DNA from: Mucisphaera sp965279675
GTDB taxonomy: Bacteria; Planctomycetota; Phycisphaerae; Phycisphaerales; Phycisphaeraceae
Assembly: GCF_965279675.1 (NCBI RefSeq)
Contig: NZ_CBDIIJ010000002.1
Location: forward strand, 1,612,001 to 1,676,000
Direction: 5' to 3'
Length of the DNA: 64,000 nucleotides
Part shown: in pieces, positions 28,400 to 36,120 of the stretch
How the letters are laid out: every line of letters begins with the position of its first letter
Position numbering within the stretch: the stretch's first letter is position 1
Position numbers and translations under genes: made by a program
Notes under the pieces: generated by a model
Seen by the model: the letters and a program-made list of their open reading frames with translations, nothing else
Told to the model about the DNA's origin: nothing
The model's database searches: none

Positions 28400-29959
28400 A
28401 TGACCACCCCCAATTTCTACATCACCACCCCGATCTACTACGTCAACGCCAGCCCCCACATCGGCCACATCTACACCACGACCATTGCCGATGTCCTCGC
28501 CCGCTACCACCGGCTGCTAGGCGACAACGTCCACTTCCTCACCGGCACCGATGAGCACGGCAAAAAAGTCGCCGACGCCGCCCGCGAAAAAAACATCACC
28601 CCCCAGGCCTTCGTCGACGCCGTCTCCGCCGAGTTTCAGGCCGCCTTCGCCGAGATGAAGTTCACCCATAACGACTTCATCCGCACCACCCAGCCACGCC
28701 ACGAAACCCTCGTCCAGACCTACATCAAACAGCTCATCGACTCAGGCGACGTCTACCTCGGCGAATATGAAGGCTGGTACGACGAAGGCCAGGAGGAATA
28801 CGTCACCGAAACCAACGCCCGCACCCAGGACTACAAGTCCGCGATCTCCGGCCGCCCCCTCACCAAAGTCAAAGAGAAGAACTACTTCTTCCGCCTCAGC
28901 AAATACGAAGACCGGCTCAAAACCCACATCGAAAACAACCCCCAGTTCATCCAGCCCGATGCCCGCCGCAACGAAGTCCTCGGCCGCATCCGCGACGGCC
29001 TCAACGACATCGCCATCAGCCGCTCCACCGAGCCCTGGGGCGTCCCGATGCCAGGCGATGCCGAGCACTCCATCTACGTCTGGATCGACGCCCTCTTTAA
29101 CTACCTCACCGCCGTCGAAGCCGAGAACCGCTCGGAGTTCTGGCCCGCCAACCTCCACGTCGTCGGCAAGGAAATCCTCTGGTTCCACGCCGTCATCTGG
29201 CCCGCCATGCTCATGGCCCTCGATAAGCCCATCTACCACCAGCTCTACGCCCACTCCTTCTGGATCGCCGAAGGCCGCAAGATGTCCAAGTCCCTCGGCA
29301 ACTTCATCGACTTCCCCAAACTCCAAACCTACGCCAACGACTTCGGCCTCGACGCCGTCCGCTGGTTCCTCACCCGCTATGGGCCCATGGCCGCAACCGA
29401 CGCCGACTTCTCCCACGACGCCTTCATCGAGGCCTACAACCAGGACCTCGCCAACACCATCGGCAACTCCACCTCCCGCGTCACCAACATGCTCAACCGC
29501 TACCTGAACGGCACCATCCCCGGGGACCAGGGCGAGCCCGACGACACCCTCCAGAAGGCAGCCGTACAAGCAGTGGACCAGTTCCGGGGGGGGATGCAGA
29601 CCCTCAAGCTCGCCGACGCCCTCGCCAACGGCCCCATCGCCCTCGTCCAGGAAGTCGACGGCTACATCGAGCGCACCGCCCCCTTCAAGCTCGCCAAAGA
29701 CCCCGCCAACCTCCCGCAGGTCGGCGGCATATTGGCCAACTGCGCCGAAGCCCTCCGCATCGCCTCGGTCATGCTCCACCCCGTCATCCCCCACCAGATG
29801 ACCGAACTCTGGAACCGCTTCAACCTCCCCTACGCCAGCCAGCTCGAAGCAGGTGAGACCGCGTTTAATGCCTGGACCGAATGGGGGGGGCTCAAGCCGG
29901 GCGACACCCTCTCCCAGGGCGACCCCCTCTACCCCCGCTATAACCCGCCCAAGGCCTGA
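28400..29959 (+). CDS. metG: Methionine--tRNA ligase, short form
   Basis: Class I synthetase charging tRNA-Met. The HIGH-type motif is in 'YYVNASPHIGHIYTTTIADV' and KMSKS in 'EGRKMSKSLGNFIDF'. The connective peptide lacks the CxxC zinc knuckles, as in the short-knuckle type. I start at ATG 28400 ('MTTPNFYITTPIYYVN'); the frame start at 28352 would add 16 unlikely residues. The product is 519 residues and stops after the anticodon-binding domain, so the C-terminal EMAPII-like tRNA-binding domain found in many MetG proteins is absent. A stand-alone domain of that type is encoded at 48941-49291. Confidence 0.96.
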   Translation: MTTPNFYITTPIYYVNASPHIGHIYTTTIADVLARYHRLLGDNVHFLTGTDEHGKKVADAAREKNITPQAFVDAVSAEFQAAFAEMKFTHNDFIRTTQPRHETLVQTYIKQLIDSGDVYLGEYEGWYDEGQEEYVTETNARTQDYKSAISGRPLTKVKEKNYFFRLSKYEDRLKTHIENNPQFIQPDARRNEVLGRIRDGLNDIAISRSTEPWGVPMPGDAEHSIYVWIDALFNYLTAVEAENRSEFWPANLHVVGKEILWFHAVIWPAMLMALDKPIYHQLYAHSFWIAEGRKMSKSLGNFIDFPKLQTYANDFGLDAVRWFLTRYGPMAATDADFSHDAFIEAYNQDLANTIGNSTSRVTNMLNRYLNGTIPGDQGEPDDTLQKAAVQAVDQFRGGMQTLKLADALANGPIALVQEVDGYIERTAPFKLAKDPANLPQVGGILANCAEALRIASVMLHPVIPHQMTELWNRFNLPYASQLEAGETAFNAWTEWGGLKPGDTLSQGDPLYPRYNPPKA

Positions 29960-30037
29960 CCGCCCAGCGGCCCCGGTACCCCACCCCAAATCCCATTAAA
30001 CTACGCCTCTCACATTCACCGACTCAGGAGCCAAGCC

Positions 30038-30670
30038 GTGCGCACGCTCTCAGCCATCTTTCTCGCCGCTCTCCTCGCCGCCCTCCCCGCCTGCGAGTCC
30101 GGCCCGAACCTCGACAGCGACAACTACGGCTGGGTCCCCCGCTTCGACTTCTCCCTGGGCGACAACGTCTCCGACGAGCCCCGCTTCCGCGTCGGCTACG
30201 TCCCGGGCGAAACCTACGTCACCCAGCAAACCCTCGTCATGACCAAGCCCGAGGGCTGGAACGGCCCCATCCACCTCATCGGCTACGGCACACTCCCAGG
30301 CGAAGCCACCGTCGCCGAGGTCTACGCCGACAACCCCGAAGCCTTCGACCACTTCCGCGGCCTCCTCGAAGAAGGCACCACCCTCGAAATCAAAAAACTC
30401 GTCCGCTTCCCCGCCGAAACCGAAGAGATCAAAGTCGAAGACGACGACGATGACACCGACACCAACGAAGCCCAGGACGACGAGGACAACGACGACGACA
30501 AAAAGATCGTCATCACCCGCAGAGCCTTCGTCCAGGTCCGAGCCGAAATCACCTCCGGCCCCCTTGCCGGCAAAACCGTCATCCTCGACCAGGCCTCCCG
30601 CGAAGACGACTTCCCCAAAGACTCCACCGGCTACCTCCCCGACGACCGCGTGATGGTGAGAGCCGACTAA
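30038..30670 (+). CDS. Lipoprotein with an acidic Asp-rich stretch
   Basis: A 210-residue protein starting with a lipoprotein signal (LSAIFLAALLAALPAC, Cys19). The mature region contains 'RVGYVPGETYVTQQTLVMTK' and a basic/acidic alternation near residues 125-155 dominated by Asp and Glu ('VEDDDDDTDTNEAQDDED'), which could bind cations or be flexible. No recognised domain. It lies 78 bases after metG on the same strand. Codon use is strongly C-ending, like metG. Confidence 0.6.
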   Translation: MRTLSAIFLAALLAALPACESGPNLDSDNYGWVPRFDFSLGDNVSDEPRFRVGYVPGETYVTQQTLVMTKPEGWNGPIHLIGYGTLPGEATVAEVYADNPEAFDHFRGLLEEGTTLEIKKLVRFPAETEEIKVEDDDDDTDTNEAQDDEDNDDDKKIVITRRAFVQVRAEITSGPLAGKTVILDQASREDDFPKDSTGYLPDDRVMVRAD

Positions 30671-30866
30671 GCAACAGCGATGATCAGGTGCCTCTTCGTT
30701 TCATCAGCAACTGACCTCTTGCGGTACGGCCATCATCACCGGCGTTAGAACTGACTCAGAATGAGATCTGCTTCTACATCTGTTTACCTGTATCACCCAA
30801 TTTCACACGAGCTCAATCAACGCGATTGATTCAGCCCTGTTCCTGTTGCTTGTACGCGACATAGAT

Positions 30867-30896
30867 TTGACTTTGATAGAGCAGCAGGCCTAATTA
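30867..30896 (+). promoter_or_regulatory. Candidate sigma-70-type promoter of the PEP-CTERM gene at 30960
   Basis: TTGACT (30867-30872) and TAATTA (30891-30896) with an 18-base spacer, in an AT-richer intergenic stretch (30671-30959). A small hairpin, CGAAGC-AC-GCTTCG near 30908, would lie in the leader. Confidence 0.55.
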
Positions 30897-30959
30897 TGCG
30901 GTACAGCGAAGCACGCTTCGTCTGCCTCAACAAACACTTCTTGATGGAAGAAGAGATCA

Positions 30960-31637
30960 ATGTCACACCGCTTTTTCATGGCGCTCGCGTTCGTTCTTGT
31001 CACGAGCATCAACGCCGCCGATGCCGATCCAATCCTGCTGAACTTTACTGGAACCATCAGCAATCTCGAGAGAAACATCTCGAACACCAATTCCTTCGGC
31101 GAGCCCATACGTTCGTACATCAACAGCATGGGCGACGGTTCAACCTTCGATATCACCTTCGCCATCGATGAAGACGCAACGCCTGACAGCACCTCCAGCA
31201 ATAGCTTCACGCTGACGAGTGTCTACTCCTCAAGCATCTCGCTTGTCGAAGGGCGTGCGGGCTCTTTCACAGGCTTTGACGACTGGACCATACGCTTCTT
31301 CCTATATTCCCAGAACGCCATCCGCGGAACGAACGATAGCCTGGTGATTGAGATGTTCGGAAACGACGGCCGCTCCGCCTACTTCTATCTGAATTACAAC
31401 ACCCCTGAAGACGGTTGGGATACGCCCTTCGAACTCCCCACGGCCGAAGAGTTCAACAATCCCTTCTCCAACGCCTCCGTGCTCTTCGATGGACGCCAGT
31501 TCAGTCGCGGCCTTGGCCGTCAGATCTTCTACGAATGGAGCGGCGGCGCCGGCTTCGGAGCCATCATTCCTGAACCCACATCATTCGCACTCCTGACCCT
31601 CGCATCGGCTCCGTTGCTGCGACGGCCACGCTGCTAG
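30960..31637 (+). CDS. Exported PEP-CTERM protein of unknown function
   Basis: A 225-residue protein. The signal peptide (1-22, 'FFMALAFVLVTSINAADA') leads into a beta-rich secreted domain ('ILLNFTGTISNLERNI', 'GDGSTFDITFAIDEDATP', 'DSLVIEMFGNDGRSAYFYLN'). Its pattern resembles many short PEP-CTERM proteins with no known activity. The tail 'IPEPTSFALLTLASAPLLRR' ending PRC is the exosortase signal. Base composition is clearly lower in GC than metG and topA on either side, and codon choice is less C-biased, so it may be a recent arrival. ATG 30960 follows GGAAGAAGAGA, a weak ribosome-binding site. Confidence 0.78.
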   Translation: MSHRFFMALAFVLVTSINAADADPILLNFTGTISNLERNISNTNSFGEPIRSYINSMGDGSTFDITFAIDEDATPDSTSSNSFTLTSVYSSSISLVEGRAGSFTGFDDWTIRFFLYSQNAIRGTNDSLVIEMFGNDGRSAYFYLNYNTPEDGWDTPFELPTAEEFNNPFSNASVLFDGRQFSRGLGRQIFYEWSGGAGFGAIIPEPTSFALLTLASAPLLRRPRC

Positions 31638-31811
31638 CACTACGGAGAGAGGGGCTGTTACCAACCTTCCGACCGTGACGAGCCCTGATAAAGAAGCCTG
31701 GCATAACGCAGCATGCCTGATGCATTCTCGTGCACGAACACGCGCCATGAGCTAAACGACCCGACTCCATTAACTGATTAAGAGTCGAACAACTGTCCTA
31801 TGCAATAGAGC

Positions 31812-34496
31812 TCACGCCGCATCCCCCCGCGCCTCAACCTTCCCCGCCGTCTCATCCCCACCCGCCACCTCCGGCACGTAGTCATCCCCCTCCTTCAGCA
31901 CCCGGCCCGACGCCGTCTTGATCTCCGGCACCGGGTTCTCCTTCTGGTGCTCGGCCCACTTCTTCTCGAGCTCGGCCTGCTTGTCTTCTTCGAGCGCACT
32001 CCACGCCATCCGACCCCGGCACTTTGGGAAGCCCGAGCAACTCAGCCACGGCCCGCGCTTGCTCTCCCGCAGATACAACTCCCGCTCCTCGCACTTCGGA
32101 CAGGTCACGCCCGTCAACATAGGCGGGGTCTTAGGCAGCACCACATGACCCTTCTTCGGGTCAAGCTTCACGATGAACTTCACCTCCGGATAATTCGACG
32201 ACGCCAGGAACGGACCGAACCGACCCGTCCGCCGAATCATCGGCTTGTCATCCTCCGGACACAGAATGTCCGTCATCTCCGGCTCCTGCGGGTTCCCCTC
32301 CCGATCGATCGGCGCCGCGTATTTGCAGTCCGGGTAACGGCTGCATGACAGGAACCGCCCGTTCTTCCCGAACCGATACACCGTGTCCGCCCCGCACGTC
32401 TCACACTTGTGAGGCGCCGGCTCCGTCACCGCCTTCGCGTGCGTCAACTCCTCATGCGCCCGCTCCAGCTTCTCGACAAACGGATCGTAGAAAGAACCGA
32501 CCATCGATCGCCAGTCCTTCTTCTCATCCTCAATGTGATCGAGCTCGCTCTCCATCTCCCGCGTATAGGCCACATCCAGAATCTCGGGGAAGGCCTCCAC
32601 CAGCATGTCCGTCACCACCATCCCCAGGTCCGTCGCGCAAAGCCGACGATCCCGCGGGTACAACGGCTCCACATACTTACGGTCCTGTATCGTCTGGATG
32701 ATCGCCGCATACGTTGACGGCCGACCGATCCCCTCCTCCTCCAGCTTCTTCTGCAGCGACGCTTCCGTGTACCGTGGCGGAGGGCTTGTAAAATGCTGCG
32801 TCGGCTTGATATCCACCGGCGCGACAGCCTGACCCTCACTCAGCTCCGGCAGGATCACATCGTCGCTCTGGGGAATCCCCGTCACCCGATAAAAACCATC
32901 AAACACCAGCTTCCGGCCGCTCGCCTTGAGCTTCGCCTCACCCCCGCCGTTGAGCTTCGCCACCACGTTCACCGTCGTCGCGTCCCACTGCGCCGGCATC
33001 ATCTGACACGAGACAAAACGCTTCCAGATCAGGTCGTACAGCTTGAACTGATCCTCGTTGAGCTTGCCCCGGATATCGCTCGGCCGGATCGTCACATCCG
33101 TCGGACGGATCGCCTCGTGTGCCTCCTGCGCACTCTTGTTCGACGACGAGTAGTGGTTCGGCTTCTCGGGCAGATAATCCTGGCCGTAGGCACCCGAGAT
33201 GTGGTCACGCACCGCCCCGATCGCCTCGGGCGCGAGATGCGTCGAATCGGTACGCATGTAAGTAATCAGACCCGTCTGCCCCCGCGCCCCGCCCAGGTCC
33301 ACACCCTCATAAAGCGACTGCGCCACCCGCATCGTCCGCTGCAGCGCAAAGCCCAGCCGGTTCGCCGCCGCCTGCTGCATCGACGACGTGATAAACGGCG
33401 ACCCCGGCTTGCTAGTGGTCCGCTTGGTCCCGATCGAATCGATGACGTAGTCGGGAGCCGAACCGATCCCGCCCACCGCCGTCACGAGTTCCTTCGCCGG
33501 CCCCTTGCCCTTCGGGTCCTCCTCCACATCCAGCTTCTCGAGCTCGTATCCCAGCCCCTCGGCCACTTTCAGAATCGTCTCCCGATCCGCGTCCTTGACG
33601 GCCTTCCCGCCGATCTCCACCAGTTCCGCCCGCATCACCTCGTGGGCCGACAGCCAGCCGTTCTGATCCTTAATCGTCCGCGGCCCCTCATCCCCCGCCA
33701 CCTCGTGGAACGCCCGCCACTGCGCACCCAGCTTCTCCGCCTTGGAAGGATCGGTCGCCAGCAGTGCCGCCAGCCGCCACGACTCTTCCGGGATAAACGC
33801 ATCGATCTCCCGCTCCCGCTCCACCACCAGCCGCACCGCCACCGACTGCACCCGGCCAGCACTTAGACCACCCGCCACCTTCTTCCAGAGCAGAGGCGAC
33901 ACCTGGTACCCCACGATCCGGTCCACGATCCGCCGCGCCTGCTGCGCATTAACCCGGTTCTCATCGATCGCACGCGGGTGATCAAACGCCTTCGCGATCT
34001 CTGTCTTCGTGATCGCGTTGAACACCACCCGCTTCGCCTCGCCCAGATCCACGTCCAACGCGTGCGCCAGGTGCCACGCAATCGCCTCCCCCTCCCGGTC
34101 GAGGTCGGTCGCGAACCAGATATCTTCCGCGTACTTCGCCGCCTTCTTCAGTTCGGTGACCGTCTTCTTCTTATCCGGCAGAATCTCGTACGTCGGCTCG
34201 AACCGCTGCTCCAGATCCACCCCCGGCACCGGCGCCTTCACACCCTTCGGATTCCGCGACGGCAGATCCCGGACGTGGCCGACGCTGGCCATCACCAGGT
34301 AGTCGCTGCCGAGGTACTTATTAATGGTCTTGGCTTTGGTCGGTGATTCCACGATCACCAGATGCTTGCCCTTGGCGTCCTCGACCTTGATCGACTGGCT
34401 CCGCCGGCCACCACCCGCCGATTTTTTACGGCTGCTGCTGGCGGCCGCCTTCTTCTTCACGGGGCTCTTCTTCTTGGTCGAGGTCTTCTTGGCCAT
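31812..34496 (-). CDS. topA: DNA topoisomerase I with Lys-rich N-terminal extension
   Basis: Type IA topoisomerase relaxing negative supercoils. After about 45 residues of Lys/Ala/Ser-rich tail ('MAKKTSTKKKSPVKKKAAA') the Toprim domain begins ('KHLVIVESPTKAKTINKYLG', 'DLDREGEAIAWHLA'). The catalytic Tyr is in 'GLITYMRTDSTHLAPEAI'. The C-terminus has zinc-ribbon-like repeats: the first keeps four Cys (CETCGAD...CSRYPDC), the second has lost most ligands ('CPEDDKPMIRRTGRFGPFLA'), the third is intact (CPKCEE...CSGFPKC). 894 residues. The histone-like tail is at the N-terminus, which is unusual and could add non-specific DNA binding. Confidence 0.96.
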   Translation of the reverse strand: MAKKTSTKKKSPVKKKAAASSSRKKSAGGGRRSQSIKVEDAKGKHLVIVESPTKAKTINKYLGSDYLVMASVGHVRDLPSRNPKGVKAPVPGVDLEQRFEPTYEILPDKKKTVTELKKAAKYAEDIWFATDLDREGEAIAWHLAHALDVDLGEAKRVVFNAITKTEIAKAFDHPRAIDENRVNAQQARRIVDRIVGYQVSPLLWKKVAGGLSAGRVQSVAVRLVVEREREIDAFIPEESWRLAALLATDPSKAEKLGAQWRAFHEVAGDEGPRTIKDQNGWLSAHEVMRAELVEIGGKAVKDADRETILKVAEGLGYELEKLDVEEDPKGKGPAKELVTAVGGIGSAPDYVIDSIGTKRTTSKPGSPFITSSMQQAAANRLGFALQRTMRVAQSLYEGVDLGGARGQTGLITYMRTDSTHLAPEAIGAVRDHISGAYGQDYLPEKPNHYSSSNKSAQEAHEAIRPTDVTIRPSDIRGKLNEDQFKLYDLIWKRFVSCQMMPAQWDATTVNVVAKLNGGGEAKLKASGRKLVFDGFYRVTGIPQSDDVILPELSEGQAVAPVDIKPTQHFTSPPPRYTEASLQKKLEEEGIGRPSTYAAIIQTIQDRKYVEPLYPRDRRLCATDLGMVVTDMLVEAFPEILDVAYTREMESELDHIEDEKKDWRSMVGSFYDPFVEKLERAHEELTHAKAVTEPAPHKCETCGADTVYRFGKNGRFLSCSRYPDCKYAAPIDREGNPQEPEMTDILCPEDDKPMIRRTGRFGPFLASSNYPEVKFIVKLDPKKGHVVLPKTPPMLTGVTCPKCEERELYLRESKRGPWLSCSGFPKCRGRMAWSALEEDKQAELEKKWAEHQKENPVPEIKTASGRVLKEGDDYVPEVAGGDETAGKVEARGDAA

Positions 34497-34688
34497 GGGA
34501 CTTTCTTCGGTCAGTTGGACAGTCGGAAAGGGAGGATCATCGGGCGAACCACAGGCACAACGCCCTCCCTTCCGTATCTATTCATACGCCAGAATCCGGC
34601 GGGCTACTTGAGCACCCCGCGGGCCGGTTGTCAATCTGTTGCTCTAAGAACAGTGAAAACAGGGGCTTACGAGGTCGATGAGATTTTC

Positions 34689-35765
34689 CTATTTCTCGGA
34701 GAGGGCCCGGCGGTAGGCCTGGAGGGCCAGATCGGCGGTCTGTTCGGGGGTGCTATCGGGCGTCACGGGGAGCCAGTGGACGCCATGGAACCGACGCATC
34801 CAGGTCCGCTGCTGCTTGGCGAGCCGGCGGGTCTGGATCTTGGTTTTCTCGTAAGCCTCTTCCAGCGATAGCTTTGCGGGATCGGCCAGGTGCTGGAGGA
34901 CCTGCTTGGTGCCGATGGCTTCCCGGGCCTGCGGGCCGAGCAGGCCCCTGTTTTCGAGGTCGATGGTCTCGTCGACGAGCGAGCGCCCGCCCAGGCAGAC
35001 CTCGCGGGCAAGCTGCTGATCGACCTTCTCGGGGTAGAACATGGCCTTGACTCGGAGGTTGATCCGGGGGTTGAGGTGCTCGGGCTGCCAGGCCAGGCCG
35101 ATGAGGATGGGGTGGTGGCGGTAGGGCTGGTTCGGGTCGTCGGACCACTGCTGCTGGAGCTCGGTGATCGTCGTTCCGGTGAGGTGGTGGACCTCGAGGG
35201 CGCGGAGGATGCGCTTGCGATCGGCGGGGGCGATCCGCTCGGCGGCGGGGGGGTCGATGGCTCTGAGTCGTTCGTGAAGCTCGAAGGATTCGATTGAATC
35301 CATCGAAGATCTGAAGGCCTGATCGGTGCCCGGTCCCTGGAACATGCCGTGTAATAAGGACTTAAGGTAAAGGTTCGTTCCGCCACTTAATACTGGGGAA
35401 AGCGCGCTGTTTTGGAGCGTTTTCAGCGCGTTTTCGGCCATTTCGAGCCAGTTTGAGACGGTGAACGCGACACTTGGGTGCGCACAATCGATGAGGTGAT
35501 GCCGGGCCCGGGCCCGCTGATCGGGCGTGGGCTTGGCGGTCCCGGCGTCGAGATGCTGGTAGATCTGCATCGAGTCGGCGTTGATGACCTCGCCCCCCAG
35601 CGCCTCGGCGAGCCGAACGGCGAGCTCGGATTTCCCGCCTGCGGTGGGCCCGAGGATCACGATGGGTCGTGGGAGATCGGTGTCGGCTTTGTGCGCGGCG
35701 CGGCCGGGTGTGGCGGCCGGTTGAGAGGGGGGGTTGGGCGGCGGGGGCGTGGATGGTGCGCACAT
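34689..35765 (-). CDS. miaA: tRNA dimethylallyltransferase
   Basis: Transfers a dimethylallyl group to A37 of tRNAs reading UNN codons. P-loop 'IVILGPTAGGKSELAVRLAE', the substrate motif 'GEVINADSMQIYQHLDAGTAKPT', in part, 'HHLIDCAHPSVAFTVSNW', 'LSGGTNLYLKSLLHG' and 'TRRLAKQQRTWMRRF' near the C-terminus are all family signatures. The first 30 residues (Pro/Ala-rich) precede the conserved core and may not be translated; no better ATG exists before 'PRPIVILG'. 358 residues. Plus-strand base composition switches from C-rich to G-rich between topA and this gene. Confidence 0.95.
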   Translation of the reverse strand: MCAPSTPPPPNPPSQPAATPGRAAHKADTDLPRPIVILGPTAGGKSELAVRLAEALGGEVINADSMQIYQHLDAGTAKPTPDQRARARHHLIDCAHPSVAFTVSNWLEMAENALKTLQNSALSPVLSGGTNLYLKSLLHGMFQGPGTDQAFRSSMDSIESFELHERLRAIDPPAAERIAPADRKRILRALEVHHLTGTTITELQQQWSDDPNQPYRHHPILIGLAWQPEHLNPRINLRVKAMFYPEKVDQQLAREVCLGGRSLVDETIDLENRGLLGPQAREAIGTKQVLQHLADPAKLSLEEAYEKTKIQTRRLAKQQRTWMRRFHGVHWLPVTPDSTPEQTADLALQAYRRALSEK

Positions 35766-36120
35766 GGGTGGATCGTAACCTGCGCACAGGCAGTCACCGG
35801 TGCAGTCGCTTCTACATAACCTGTGCAGTCAGTCGCTGATTCTGTGCCGATGATTGATTGGTAGCAACGAGATGTGCATGCCACCAGGCTAGCAGGAAGC
35901 TCTGGTTAATCCTGTCGCCAAAAAGGGTGAGGTGTCCTGGTTTCTGGGGAATCACTCCCAGTAATCGCATGTCTTGTGCATCAGGTTTCAAACCTTTGAC
36001 TGTATTTGTTTGGATGATTTTATCTTTATAAAAGATTACGTTTAGCTCCCCTCGTGCTCTGTCAAGTTCAGTTGGCTGCGTGTCGACACATCAGAAATAC
36101 TGCATGAAGGGAATAACAAG
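35766..36120. promoter_or_regulatory. Intergenic region with candidate promoter and palindromes before the chemoreceptor gene
   Basis: 355 bases between divergent miaA and the MCP gene, AT-richer than average. AGGTTT-C-AAACCT (35983-35995) is a perfect palindrome. It touches TTGACT at 35996-36001, a possible -35, with no convincing -10 at 17 bases. ATCTTT-ATA-AAAGAT lies near 36021-36035, and a related AT-rich block occurs at 3481-3535 upstream of the LacI gene. AAGGGA precedes the GTG start. Confidence 0.4.
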
